Origin: Verrucomicrobiia bacterium
GTDB lineage: Bacteria; Verrucomicrobiota; Verrucomicrobiia; JABWAM01
Direction: 5' to 3'
Assembly: GCA_028687435.1 (NCBI GenBank)
Contig: JAQUAF010000001.1
Coordinates: 155,812 to 219,811 of the forward strand
Length of the DNA: 64,000 nucleotides
Within the stretch, counting starts at the first letter, position 1; the number at the start of each line of letters is the position of its first letter. Position numbers and translations under genes: made by a program. Positions 15,021 through 22,984 of this stretch are shown here, in pieces. The notes under the pieces were generated by a model. The model did no database searches. It was not told the origin of the DNA and worked only from the letters and a program-made list of their open reading frames with translations.

Positions 15021-17840
15021 TCAAAACGAATTGAGTTCCAGATCGGGATTATAACGAAAATAGATGACCTCCAAATCCACCTTGTCACCCGCGGCATTCA
15101 ATTTGGGGCGGACCATGGCAATGATCAAGGTTTCGGCTGTGACAAATTTCTTGGTGTCGCTCGGCGGCCCGCGGAGCGCCTGTCCCCACGCCCAAATGGT
15201 AAACATATTGCCCTGGCTCTGCGTCCCCACCAGGTTGATGATGCGCGACAACAGATACTCCTTGTCCTCATCGGTATAGGCATCAAATTTTCCCACTTGA
15301 AAAACACTGGAATGGTTGCTGGTCAAGCAGGAAATATCCGACACACACGTCAGGGCGCCAAGATGGCTGAATGCGCCGCACCGGCTGCCAAAAATCTTGC
15401 CAAACTCCTTGCACATCTTAAAAGTCGGATCTATCTCCCCCGACGATAAAATATCAATCCAAACTGGATCCGAAGGATTTCCATCAGCCTTGGTATAGTG
15501 ATAGGGAACTCCGGCAAACAAACCCGCCCAAATCGGCAACGATGAGGAAGCGGCGTTGATATTCACCTTTCCATGGGCGTAAACAGTCGCGGTGTTGGTG
15601 TTGACAATATTGAAACAATCCAAAACATTTCCATCTGTGCCTCCCCCCTTCAGATCGATCGTCCGCCAAGGCTGGCCGCGATGAACCCGCCCCAATTCAG
15701 CCACGGATCCGAACGCCCTTCCTCTTTTTATATAAAACGTCTTGGGACCAATCCCCTTTGGCAATTTGTTTCCGGAGGATTGATAATCGCAATCCTCCCC
15801 AAAATCCGGACGGAAAATGTTTGTTGTGTCAGGAATCTGGGGGGAATACAGATTCGTCGGCGAATTGCACCCGCCGAAAGTTCCCCACACATTGTTTGAA
15901 ACGCCGCCGGCATATTCAACATACCACTTTTTAACCCGGGGATCGTCCAGGGCCAGAACAATGGTATTTGTCAGATAAATGCTGTTTCCCACGGGAACCA
16001 CGGCGACATTTGTCACCGCCGACAAAATCTGATTGGTAAGAAATGTGCACCCGAGATTGGTCGCAAAATAGCCCGTCCAATCGATATAACTCGAACCCGA
16101 TTTTATGCTTGAGCTGTTGAACTCAAGATTGGAAACCGTAACAGGGACAACATCGGTTGGCGTGGCGCTGGAAACATTTTTATAGATCACCAAGGGAGAC
16201 GCGCCAATCGTCGATGCCGCCCATTCGCTTTTTGCAAAATGCGCGTCATTGGTGACATCGAGAAATCCTCCTCCTGAATAACTGAAAGGAATGGATGCGG
16301 TTTTTGCCTGGGAAGCATTCAAGCCGGCATGGCTTGCGTTTTTATACTTATAGTTCATTGCGGCTGTAAACGTGGTCGATGGAAAAGCGTTGGTGTAGGG
16401 ATACCAAAGTTCCATGCCGGGCGCATAGCTGACAATGATCTCCACATTGGTGGTAACGGGAAGACCTGCAACCTCCACCTGTTTGGCCGCCAAGATCACA
16501 TGAAAATAAACTTGGTTGATATAAGGGAAGGCTCCCACCCCCACCACATTTGACGTTCCCACAACCTGGCAAAATGGCGCGGACAAGCTATCTCCGTAGG
16601 CGTACGTGGTGATATTCGCGCCCAATTGAACCCTGTCCAGCACCGAATTGGTGGAAAATGGCGCAATCATGGCCAGCTTGTTTGTCACCGAATTGAAAAA
16701 CTCATTGGTCCTGGCAATGGTGTAATAATTCGTGTCATTCAAATTCATTGATGACACCGCAACCGGAACGCTGGATTGTGTGGTAAACCATTTTTGGATG
16801 GAGCGAAAACTGTTGACAAAACAGAGTTGCATAGCGGCATCCGCGGTGACGGTTCCATTATGCAATAACTTTAAATCACCAATGGTCGCATCTGACTTGC
16901 CACCACCATCATCCGCAACGACAATGGTCGAACTGGTGGAACCGTCAGACAAACCGAGAAAATTTTGCGGCGTCTGCCCCGTCCGTTCCTCAGAATTATC
17001 CACCACCCCATCGCCGTCGTTATCCCGTCCATCCGCATCAGCCCCGATATTCAGCGCCGCCGCAGTCAGAGCCGTGGACGGCAGGCCATCTCCCGTTTGA
17101 GGGGGGGCTCCATCTCCCTTTCCATATCGGTACAGCAAAATCTTGGTCGCGCCATTGGTCGCGCTGGCATAATCCCAAAAATTGGAATCCGCGGCCATGA
17201 GCGCCGCAGGCAGATTGATCTCCGCCACTGAATATCCCTCATTGCGGGAATTGATCTTGATGGAAGTTTCAACCTGATTGGCAAACAAATTGCCGATGGC
17301 ATTGATATTCAACCCTCCCGCCGTGATCAAAAACGCCGTTCTCCCGACCAACACGCCATTGGTGTCGCGCATGCCAATCCACTGAATCAAATTGGTGTCG
17401 GCCAGTTGTCCCGGCAAAACAACATGATCAATCACGTCATCCGCCCCGGCCTGGCAATATTCGAATCCCGTGAGGGTGTTGGTTCTCACCTTTTCAATAT
17501 CCGTGGCGAATCGATTGGCATTCGAAATATATTGATAGAAAACACTGGGATCATTGGTAACGCTGGATTGAAGGCTGGAAATGCCTGTATTGAAATTACT
17601 GCTCCCGCCTGTCGAGGAATACTGCAACGCCAGTTGGGCCATGGCCCGATTAAGCGCCCCTTGGGCCAGGTAGCGGGACGCCACGTAATCCCGGTAATTG
17701 GCCGCCGACTGGCTGTCCGTCCGCGTCAGCGTCGCGAAGGAAACCACCAGCAGAAGGATCATGGCCAGCACGCTGATGGTCAAAATCAACGCCGAACCCG
17801 TTTCCCCGTATTTCCCCGACCTATTGGAAAACCTTTTCAT
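15021..17840 (-). CDS. Very large GspK-like tip pseudopilin (Verru_Chthon cassette A-like)
   Basis: The 939-residue protein has a prepilin-type N-terminus: a short basic leader (MKRFSNRSGKYGETG), then the hydrophobic helix SALILTISVLAMILLLVVSF without Glu at +5, which is the hallmark of GspK, the minor pseudopilin at the pilus tip. GspK is normally around 330 residues, so this is about three times larger. Residues about 266-282 contain an Asp/Gly-rich D-N-D-G-D-G-V-V-D loop like an EF-hand or thrombospondin type 3 calcium site. The rest is Ser/Thr/Asn rich and looks extracellular. It is last in the pseudopilin operon, 4 bp after the GspJ-like gene. Verrucomicrobial proteins of this size and place are known as Verru_Chthon cassette protein A; I could not verify this by search. 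ATG 17840 was chosen over upstream frame extension. Confidence 0.75.
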   Translation of the reverse strand: MKRFSNRSGKYGETGSALILTISVLAMILLLVVSFATLTRTDSQSAANYRDYVASRYLAQGALNRAMAQLALQYSSTGGSSNFNTGISSLQSSVTNDPSVFYQYISNANRFATDIEKVRTNTLTGFEYCQAGADDVIDHVVLPGQLADTNLIQWIGMRDTNGVLVGRTAFLITAGGLNINAIGNLFANQVETSIKINSRNEGYSVAEINLPAALMAADSNFWDYASATNGATKILLYRYGKGDGAPPQTGDGLPSTALTAAALNIGADADGRDNDGDGVVDNSEERTGQTPQNFLGLSDGSTSSTIVVADDGGGKSDATIGDLKLLHNGTVTADAAMQLCFVNSFRSIQKWFTTQSSVPVAVSSMNLNDTNYYTIARTNEFFNSVTNKLAMIAPFSTNSVLDRVQLGANITTYAYGDSLSAPFCQVVGTSNVVGVGAFPYINQVYFHVILAAKQVEVAGLPVTTNVEIIVSYAPGMELWYPYTNAFPSTTFTAAMNYKYKNASHAGLNASQAKTASIPFSYSGGGFLDVTNDAHFAKSEWAASTIGASPLVIYKNVSSATPTDVVPVTVSNLEFNSSSIKSGSSYIDWTGYFATNLGCTFLTNQILSAVTNVAVVPVGNSIYLTNTIVLALDDPRVKKWYVEYAGGVSNNVWGTFGGCNSPTNLYSPQIPDTTNIFRPDFGEDCDYQSSGNKLPKGIGPKTFYIKRGRAFGSVAELGRVHRGQPWRTIDLKGGGTDGNVLDCFNIVNTNTATVYAHGKVNINAASSSLPIWAGLFAGVPYHYTKADGNPSDPVWIDILSSGEIDPTFKMCKEFGKIFGSRCGAFSHLGALTCVSDISCLTSNHSSVFQVGKFDAYTDEDKEYLLSRIINLVGTQSQGNMFTIWAWGQALRGPPSDTKKFVTAETLIIAMVRPKLNAAGDKVDLEVIYFRYNPDLELNSF

Positions 17841-17844
17841 AAAA

Positions 17845-18624
17845 TCATTGCCCGCTGCGAGGAAGATGCACCAGAATGTTAAATGTTCTGAGCAAATTGG
17901 TGTGCATTCCAGGTGACGCAAACGACAATTTCGTCCACGCATTTGCCGCAGATCCCCAACGGCGGATAACTTGGGGATCATACATCTTGATCTCGACATT
18001 GATATAGGTTGGAATATTGGCCGGCCCGGGATTCCACGCAGAAAAATTATTTGGATTTGTCAAATCCGGCGGAGCATTCGTCCACATCATGAAATTAACG
18101 GCCTTGACCCCCTCCAACACCGGGGTGAAATACTTGTCGCCATTTGAATCTTGATCATCGATCCCAGGAGTGTTCATCCATGTGGACAAGTCAATATTCC
18201 ATTGAGGCGTTCCGGACGTGCCATCATAGGGAACCACGCTTTTCAACAAGGCATTGGTGCCGTCATAAATATAATGAACCTCAACCTCTTCATATCCCTT
18301 GTTATTATCGATCACCGCAATAAAATGCAAATTATCAGGCTTGCAAACAAAAGCATTGTGGCCGCCAACAGGCGGATCGGGAATATAGGGCGCCGCCTGT
18401 TGCAATTCACGGCCCAATTGTTCCACCCCCATGCGGGTGTTCTGATAAAGCAATGCTTTGCTCTGAGCGCCAGCCGTCGCATCGGTCACCTGGCTCAAGG
18501 TTGTAAAAAGAATGACGGAAATGACGCTTAAAAGCGCCGAAGCCACCAGCATTTCCAACACGCTGAAGGCGCCTCGCCCCCTCCTCCGGCATCTTTCAAC
18601 TCCATGGTTCTGTTTCTTCAACAT
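17845..18624 (-). CDS. GspJ/PilW-like minor pseudopilin
   Basis: The 259-residue protein has a 19-residue basic leader ending in RGRGA, followed by FSVLEMLVASALLSVISVIL with Glu at +5, so it is a prepilin processed by prepilin peptidase and inserted in the inner membrane before assembly. The GspJ/PilW family call rests on size, the QLGRELQQAAPYI stretch after the helix, and position between the GspI-like and GspK-like genes. The C-terminal domain (about 60-259) is Asn/Pro rich and contains an acidic DDQDSNGDKY loop. In verrucomicrobial genomes the equivalent is Verru_Chthon cassette protein C (from memory, unverified). Confidence 0.75.
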   Translation of the reverse strand: MLKKQNHGVERCRRRGRGAFSVLEMLVASALLSVISVILFTTLSQVTDATAGAQSKALLYQNTRMGVEQLGRELQQAAPYIPDPPVGGHNAFVCKPDNLHFIAVIDNNKGYEEVEVHYIYDGTNALLKSVVPYDGTSGTPQWNIDLSTWMNTPGIDDQDSNGDKYFTPVLEGVKAVNFMMWTNAPPDLTNPNNFSAWNPGPANIPTYINVEIKMYDPQVIRRWGSAANAWTKLSFASPGMHTNLLRTFNILVHLPRSGQ

Positions 18625-18630
18625 AAAAAT

Positions 18631-19095
18631 TCAATTAACAGGAATATCCTTTGTGGCGGCCACTTCAGTAATAAAGGTGAAAACCTGCCTTTTTTTGGCA
18701 TTGGGCGGCCACGCATAAGTGATGATGACCGTTTTCAAAAGAGGATTTCCCCCCGAAGAATATTCCGCCGTGTTTGCGCCATTGGTCGCCGTAACATAGG
18801 CAACGGAATTTGACGCGCTAAAGGACAAGGATGCCGCAATATTGGTCTCAAAAACGCCAGTATAGTCTGCAAGCTCACTGGGTGTAATGGCGCCGGAATA
18901 ATCGGCGTCAATAAACCCCTGCGCGGCGAGGGCCACCTCGCTGGCCTCAACGGACTGCCGGCTGGAATTCAAAAGATGAGGCATGACGCCAATGACGGAT
19001 ACCAGGCCGATGCCGATCACCGCCAGCGCAAGGGATATCTCAATCATATTAAATCCCTTTTGCCCCCCTCCTCTTTCTGTCATCTTGTTTTTCAT
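18631..19095 (-). CDS. GspI/PilV-like minor pseudopilin
   Basis: The 154-residue prepilin has leader MKNKMTERGGGQKG, cleavage before Phe, and the helix FNMIEISLALAVIGIGLVSV with Glu at +5. The VIGVMPHLLNSSRQSVEASE continuation is typical for PilV/GspI-type minor pilins. The small C-terminal domain is Ser/Ala/Asn rich with no cysteine. It is 6 bp upstream of the GspJ-like gene and 38 bp downstream of the GspH-like gene, consistent with one transcript. Confidence 0.75.
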   Translation of the reverse strand: MKNKMTERGGGQKGFNMIEISLALAVIGIGLVSVIGVMPHLLNSSRQSVEASEVALAAQGFIDADYSGAITPSELADYTGVFETNIAASLSFSASNSVAYVTATNGANTAEYSSGGNPLLKTVIITYAWPPNAKKRQVFTFITEVAATKDIPVN

Positions 19096-19133
19096 GGAAT
19101 AAGCAAGTTAAAGCGCTGTTCCAAGCCGCCGTT

Positions 19134-19781
19134 TTATTTTAGAAGAGTGACGTTCCCCGTAACCGACCGCACCTGCGAAGTGCTGCAAATTCCGCATGAA
19201 TTCGTTGTCACCGCCCCGGTTTCGCTGACCCTTCCCTCCTTAAGGATGATATTATACAATGGCGCCTTTTCAGCATCAGCCCAATAGATGGCGCCCGCCG
19301 GCGCATAGCGAAAACCATACGCCTTGATCATCACATTTCCATTGGCGTCCAATATCGAATACTTTTTCCAATCGGAATAAGGATTGCTGGAATCATCCGG
19401 CCCGAAAACAACACCTTCGGGCAAAATCTCCACTTTGCCAAGAATCGAGCATGTTTTCTGGGCGCCCTGGGTTTCCTCGGCAAAAAGAAAATACGAATGG
19501 TACAACATGTTGGTGCGGACATAGGCATTGGCCTTTACAATCTCATAAGGAACACAAAAAGCGACTCTTTGGCGGGAAGTCACCGCCTGTTGCCGGGCAA
19601 GGCTGGCGCCAATATAAATCTGCCGTTCCGCCGCCCGAATGCTCCCCCCCCGTTTGATTCCGCTGAGGGCCGGCAATGAGATGCCCACCAGCGCGGCCAT
19701 AATTCCCATCACGATCAAAAGCTCCAAAAGCGTAAAAGCCAGTCCTCGGCGATGACCGCCTTGTTTTTCACACATTCCCAT
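19134..19781 (-). CDS. GspH-like minor pseudopilin
   Basis: The 215-residue prepilin begins MGMCEKQGGHRRGLA, followed by FTLLELLIVMGIMAALVGIS with Glu at +5. After the helix comes the GspH/FimT-like pattern SLARQQAVTSRQRVAFCV (about 51-68), in which the residues following the helix form the first strands of the globular head. I chose ATG 19781; the open frame continues upstream into the preceding gene but that part overlaps it and is not prepilin-like. Two cysteines near the C-terminus (SCGIC) may form a disulfide. Corresponds in place to Verru_Chthon cassette D. Confidence 0.72.
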   Translation of the reverse strand: MGMCEKQGGHRRGLAFTLLELLIVMGIMAALVGISLPALSGIKRGGSIRAAERQIYIGASLARQQAVTSRQRVAFCVPYEIVKANAYVRTNMLYHSYFLFAEETQGAQKTCSILGKVEILPEGVVFGPDDSSNPYSDWKKYSILDANGNVMIKAYGFRYAPAGAIYWADAEKAPLYNIILKEGRVSETGAVTTNSCGICSTSQVRSVTGNVTLLK

Positions 19782-19818
19782 GTCATGCGCTGTTTTCACA
19801 ACCCATTCCCGATGCTGT

Positions 19819-20424
19819 TTATTTCCATGTGCAATTCGTCGAGATGCTGCCCGATTTTCCGCCAAAAGTGTAAATCGCCAGCGTATCGGCAAGCGCAACC
19901 GAAATCGGGGTTACCTGATTGTCTCCATCGTAATCAATTCTCACAATGAAACCGTTGCCCCATGGATTTACAAGATTGTCCGTTCCTCCAGTGGCAATTT
20001 TTTTATAATTACCGTCCACCTTTCCAATATCCGTCTGTTTTATGGTCAAAAACGGTATCCGGCGCGGATTTCCATTGGCTGTCGTGCTCCCGGCCAAATT
20101 AACATTTGACCCTTGTAACATTTGCAATAAACAAGCGTTTTCCGCCACCGTAAGCGTATGCTCGGCGGTGTAGGACGCATTTGGCCATGTCCCATATTCA
20201 TTGTAATACATCTTGATGGCTGAATGCAATGATCCGACCATGGTTTGGGCCTTGGCTTTCTTTGCCGCCTCCCTTGCGCCTCCCAAGGCGGGCATCAGCA
20301 GGCCGGCCAACATGGAAATCACGACTATGACAACCAATAATTCGACAAGCGTAAAGGCGCCCTTTCGCATAAAAAATCCAGATGCCGGGGCGTGGAAGGA
20401 ATTTTTCATCAAGTTCGTTTTCAT
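19819..20424 (-). CDS. GspG-like pseudopilin (second of two)
   Basis: The 201-residue prepilin has leader ending MRKGA, then FTLVELLVVIVVISMLAGLL with Glu at +5. The head has the major-pseudopilin pattern: KAKAQTMVGSLHSAIKMYYNEYGTWP (split at about 57-82) and near the C-terminus DNLVNPWGNGFIVRIDYDGDNQV, which matches the DPWG...Y and calcium-binding D-x-D-G-D loop of GspG. It therefore is a candidate main subunit of the pseudopilus. It lies 25 bp downstream of another GspG-like gene. Confidence 0.8.
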   Translation of the reverse strand: MKTNLMKNSFHAPASGFFMRKGAFTLVELLVVIVVISMLAGLLMPALGGAREAAKKAKAQTMVGSLHSAIKMYYNEYGTWPNASYTAEHTLTVAENACLLQMLQGSNVNLAGSTTANGNPRRIPFLTIKQTDIGKVDGNYKKIATGGTDNLVNPWGNGFIVRIDYDGDNQVTPISVALADTLAIYTFGGKSGSISTNCTWK

Positions 20425-20449
20425 ATCGTTATCGGTTGATTGTTAAAAA

Positions 20450-21124
20450 TCATCTCTGCCAGTTCCCAATATCATCGGAGGCAATTCCGATATTGGTTGG
20501 ATATTGGGACTTGCCATCGACCCCGGCGGAAAAAAGATCGAAGGTTTGCGGATTGGCCACTGGCGCCAACGGATTGTAGCCATAGGCATTTCCCGACGGA
20601 TCCAAAAGGATCACACAGCCATTGGTACCCTTGATCTGCTTGGTCTTGAACGTCATGTAAATCTTGTTGTTGTTGCTGCAAAGCGCGCGCACAAGATAGT
20701 GGGAATTCGACCAGCAATCCTCAAAGGAAGGCAATTTTTTTGCGGTAAAATTTGTCTTCATGCCTGTCAGAACCGCGTCATCAATCGGCGGATAAGCCCC
20801 GTTGTCGGCCTTGTACGACTCCAACGCCGTGGAAATGGCCGCAATCTCCGCCTTGGCCCGGGATTCCATGGCCATCCGGCTGGAATATCCCATGATCCCC
20901 ACCACCATGCCGGCCAACACCAGGATGATGGACATGACGGTCAAAAGCTCAACTAGAGTGAAACCGCTCTGACGCTCAATGCTCGATGCTCGATGCTCGA
21001 CGGGAATACGCTCGACGGGGACACGCTCGATGCCCGACGCGCGGCGCCCGGCGCCGGGCGATTGGGCGGCGGCAAAACGCTGTTTGCTGCCGATAAAGGC
21101 CGTCAGTTTTGCGAAAGTTTTCAT
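20450..21124 (-). CDS. GspG-like pseudopilin with a repeat-derived leader peptide
   Basis: From ATG 21124 the protein has 224 residues. The prepilin signature QSG|FTLVELLTVMSIILVLAG with Glu at +5 is preceded by a leader of about 54 residues, against 6-30 in most prepilins. Residues about 24-52 of this leader (GAGRRASGIERVPVERIPVE and HRASSIERQ) are the direct translation of the CTCGATG/CTCGACG heptamer repeat found in intergenic regions of this window. The head has a GspG pattern, TALESYKADNGAYPP, and a C-terminal GYNPLAPV...FDLFSAGVDG stretch. Alternative starts at 21142 and 21160 would overlap the gene upstream. It heads the pseudopilin operon; no secretion ATPase or secretin gene is in the window. 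Confidence 0.75.
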   Translation of the reverse strand: MKTFAKLTAFIGSKQRFAAAQSPGAGRRASGIERVPVERIPVEHRASSIERQSGFTLVELLTVMSIILVLAGMVVGIMGYSSRMAMESRAKAEIAAISTALESYKADNGAYPPIDDAVLTGMKTNFTAKKLPSFEDCWSNSHYLVRALCSNNNKIYMTFKTKQIKGTNGCVILLDPSGNAYGYNPLAPVANPQTFDLFSAGVDGKSQYPTNIGIASDDIGNWQR

Positions 21125-21128
21125 GGCA

Positions 21129-21656
21129 TCAAGGTTTTTCATGGCGTCGTAAAAAGTCAATGTCAGCTTTATCCTTGTCCCGGCCCGTTCCCTCCTTGCT
21201 GCGAATCAAATCAGGGATGCTCAAAACCCGCAGCCCCCCATCCCAAGGCTTGGCCCGTTGCCAGGCGGCCTCAAAATCATCCAATTGATGGGGCGCAAAA
21301 AAAATGTCCACCATGCCCTCCCCCTGGCAACAGCGCACCACGGCGTCCTCTTCAATCGTCCGCCTCACCCGCTCCGGCAACACTGCGGCATCCCCAGGCA
21401 AACTCCCAAGCCGCAAATGGCCCCGCAATCGAACGATGTCCATGGCCGCCTTCATGAATGCGCAAACCTCCATAAGCCGGGCAGTCCAGGCTTCCACTCC
21501 TCCCGAAGGGTCCAACCACCAATCCACATCCTGGCTGTAGCGGGTGGAACCGTAAATATTGCACGCCACTCCGCCCAGCAAAAGAGCGCGAAATTTGAGG
21601 GCCAGCAAGGCCAGGGAAAAGTTTTCATCGAAATTCAGCTCCCTTTCTGATTCCAT
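21129..21656 (-). CDS. Nucleotidyltransferase-like protein (accessory)
   Basis: The 175-residue protein has LLLGGVACNIYGSTRYSQDVDWWLD at about 26-50 (split: LLLGGVACNIYG, STRYSQDVDWWLD), the GG-A-x-x-x-x-G-x-x-R-x-S-x-D-V-D motif of minimal nucleotidyltransferase-fold proteins such as AbiEii- and DUF6036-type proteins. A later DIFFAPHQLDDFEAAW gives a possible third carboxylate, and the C-terminus has the LRVLSIPDLIRSKEG...KDKADIDFL signature common to this group. Such genes often belong to toxin-antitoxin or defence modules. It overlaps the small gene upstream by 22 bp and ends just before the pseudopilin operon. The enzyme activity is inferred from motifs only. Confidence 0.7.
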   Translation of the reverse strand: MESERELNFDENFSLALLALKFRALLLGGVACNIYGSTRYSQDVDWWLDPSGGVEAWTARLMEVCAFMKAAMDIVRLRGHLRLGSLPGDAAVLPERVRRTIEEDAVVRCCQGEGMVDIFFAPHQLDDFEAAWQRAKPWDGGLRVLSIPDLIRSKEGTGRDKDKADIDFLRRHEKP

Positions 21657-21820
21657 ACCGGCGCCTTTCGATTGATTCGCGGCAACCCTTGCTCATCCGC
21701 AACCGCCGGCAGTCTGCCCGCGTAAAACAAGGCCGTCCGACAAAGCCTCCGCCGATGCCTGAAATAGGCCCTCAAGCTGTCTATCCGGCTGTCCGCGGAA
21801 TTATTGGGAATGTTCATCAT
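21635..21820 (-). CDS. Small protein preceding the nucleotidyltransferase gene (unknown)
   Basis: This 61-residue, Arg-rich open frame (SLRAYFRHRRRLCRTALFYA) overlaps the start of the nucleotidyltransferase-like gene by 22 bp, the arrangement expected for a translationally coupled small partner. I do not recognise a family. It starts with two ATGs directly after a dispersed repeat (copy E). The overlap and the lack of an alternative frame are the only arguments that it is real; it may equally be fortuitous. Confidence 0.35.
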   Translation of the reverse strand: MMNIPNNSADSRIDSLRAYFRHRRRLCRTALFYAGRLPAVADEQGLPRINRKAPVWNQKGS

Positions 21821-21825
21821 AAATT

Positions 21826-22058
21826 AAGTCCCGGCTGAAACCGGGCGCGCTCGACGCTCGACATGAAAAGACCACTCAAAGGCGAAATCCAACCGCCCGG
21901 AGCCGTTCCGCCTTCGTCTCTCATCGGACTACGTCGGACAGGCCGGGAGGCCGGCCCTCCATCATTTTCCACCAAATGGAGGGCGGGGCTCCTGCACCGC
22001 TTTTTCCAGCAAACATTGAAATTCCTGAACATCGCGCATCGAGCGTTCAATCGGCCGT
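21826..22058 (-). repeat. Composite dispersed repeat, copy E
   Basis: The repeat starts with AATTAAGTCCCGGCTGAAAC and contains the CTCGACG heptamers, the block ACTCAAAGGCG...CCGCCCGGAGCCG, the inverted pair GCCCTCCAT/ATGGAGGGC, GCTCCTGCACCGC, and the tail module ATTGAAATTCCTGAACAT. It ends at the stop codon of the CopG-type antitoxin gene. No gene is seen in it. Confidence 0.8.
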
Positions 22059-22331
22059 TCAATCGCGCAATTCTTTCTCCAACCGCTCCGAAATCCACTG
22101 TTTCATCATGCTTTGGTAATTGAGGTAGCGGGAACGCGCAAGGCGCTTGAGCCGCGCGATCAGCCGGGGATCGAAACGAATGGTGATGGTGGTGGACTCC
22201 GTCTGATCCGCGCCCGCCAGCGCGCCCTCCATCAGCCGGGCATCGGCCTGATGTTCCATCCAATACTCCGCCTCCTTCGTTTCCGTTTCGAAGGCGTCCG
22301 GCACTTCTTCCCAAGACTTGATGATTTTCAT
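22059..22331 (-). CDS. CopG/ribbon-helix-helix antitoxin (BrnA-like partner of BrnT)
   Basis: The 90-residue protein fits the CopG antitoxin family found next to BrnT toxins. The N-terminal part WEEVPDAFETETKEAEYWME is the toxin-neutralising region, and the C-terminal part TITIRFDPRLIARLKRLARS plus YQSMMKQWISERLEKEL (about 48-88) is a ribbon-helix-helix DNA-binding domain with the strand TITIRF that reads the operator. I chose ATG 22331 because MKIIKSWEEVP is the usual start; a longer open frame upstream is translated repeat. Unlike usual brnTA operons, 273 bp of repeat DNA separates it from the toxin gene upstream. It probably autoregulates the promoter before brnT. Confidence 0.8.
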   Translation of the reverse strand: MKIIKSWEEVPDAFETETKEAEYWMEHQADARLMEGALAGADQTESTTITIRFDPRLIARLKRLARSRYLNYQSMMKQWISERLEKELRD

Positions 22332-22604
22332 GTGGCGTTCGGCCCCCGACCCTAGCCGAGAGAAACTCTTCGCGCAATGGATAAATTGAGTTGAACCGCG
22401 GGGCACGTTCGATGCCCGACGCCGAACCCGGCAAAGCGGTGCGGGAGCCCCGCCCTCCATCATTTTGACATGGTTCAAAACCGGATAACGCTCTCAAAGG
22501 CAGGCACTGATGCTTTGAATGGGGTAAAGTATCCGCAAACTGTGAACCGTGAACCGTGAACCCTTGAACCACGCCACAATTTTTCAACCAATGGAGGGCG
22601 GAAC
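22332..22604 (-). repeat. Repeat block (copy F) between toxin and antitoxin genes
   Basis: No gene is seen here. The block contains scrambled repeat modules: GCCCGACGCCGA, GGCAAAGCGGTGCGGGAGCC, GCCCTCCATCATTTT, CTCTCAAAGGCAGGCAC, a tandem heptamer GAACCGT-GAACCGT-GAAC at 22539-22560, and ATGGAGGGCGGAACTC at the end, which runs directly into the brnT stop codon. Confidence 0.7.
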
Positions 22605-22892
22605 TCATAGATTTTGCTCTTTTTTTCTTTCGTAAAAATGCGTCTCTTCCTCCGAAAACGGACGGGCGCAAATCACCCTCGCAAATTTGCCGTTGGTGCG
22701 ATAAATCGAAAGAACCCCCTTCCCCTCCAGTGTCTTGCCCAGACAAAAATAACGGGCCTGCCCTCCAAAAGCCGATGCGTCCGGCGCCAATCGCAACGAA
22801 AAAGGATCCTCAAACGACTCCTGCACCTCCCGCGGCAGAAAAGTCTTCTTGAGGTCAAACGGTGGATTAATCCAATCGAATTCAAGTTCCAT
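22605..22892 (-). CDS. brnT: BrnT-family toxin
   Basis: The 95-residue protein resembles BrnT, a RelE-fold ribonuclease toxin. The start ELEFDWINPPFDLKK corresponds to the FEWDPxKxxxNxxKH entry of BrnT, followed by FEDPFSLRLAPDAS, then YFCLGKTLEGKGVLSIYRTN and VICARPFSEEETHFYE, the last matching the R-x-I-S-A-R-x-x-x-x-x-E-R-x-x-Y-E terminal motif. The catalytic Arg-Arg pattern is reduced (AR-P instead of ARRA), so activity is not certain. ATG 22892 is preferred to TTG 22901. An AT-rich region with a palindrome carrying a TTGACA box lies upstream and is the likely promoter/operator. Confidence 0.7.
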   Translation of the reverse strand: MELEFDWINPPFDLKKTFLPREVQESFEDPFSLRLAPDASAFGGQARYFCLGKTLEGKGVLSIYRTNGKFARVICARPFSEEETHFYERKKEQNL

Positions 22893-22921
22893 TTTGGCCA
22901 AGGTTTGAATTTATTTTGTAA

Positions 22922-22970
22922 AACCATTCACCTAACAGCCTAAACCGCTACAGCCTAATCAGCTTCTTAA
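22922..22970. repeat. Short tandem repeat of the CAGCCTAA type
   Basis: Degenerate 8-9 bp units (CCTAACAGCCTAAACCGCTACAGCCTAATC, read in two halves) resemble those flanking the amino-acid binding protein gene at 34.05 and 35.27 kb. The 546-bp gap 22893-23447 otherwise holds AT-rich DNA with a palindrome, then repeat copy B; no gene is seen. Confidence 0.6.
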
Positions 22971-22984
22971 AACAACCTACAATA

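Noticed and set aside
21817..22746. 309-residue frame over the repeat region and the antitoxin gene
   Set aside because: It is mostly translated repeat sequence and is out of frame with the clear CopG antitoxin.
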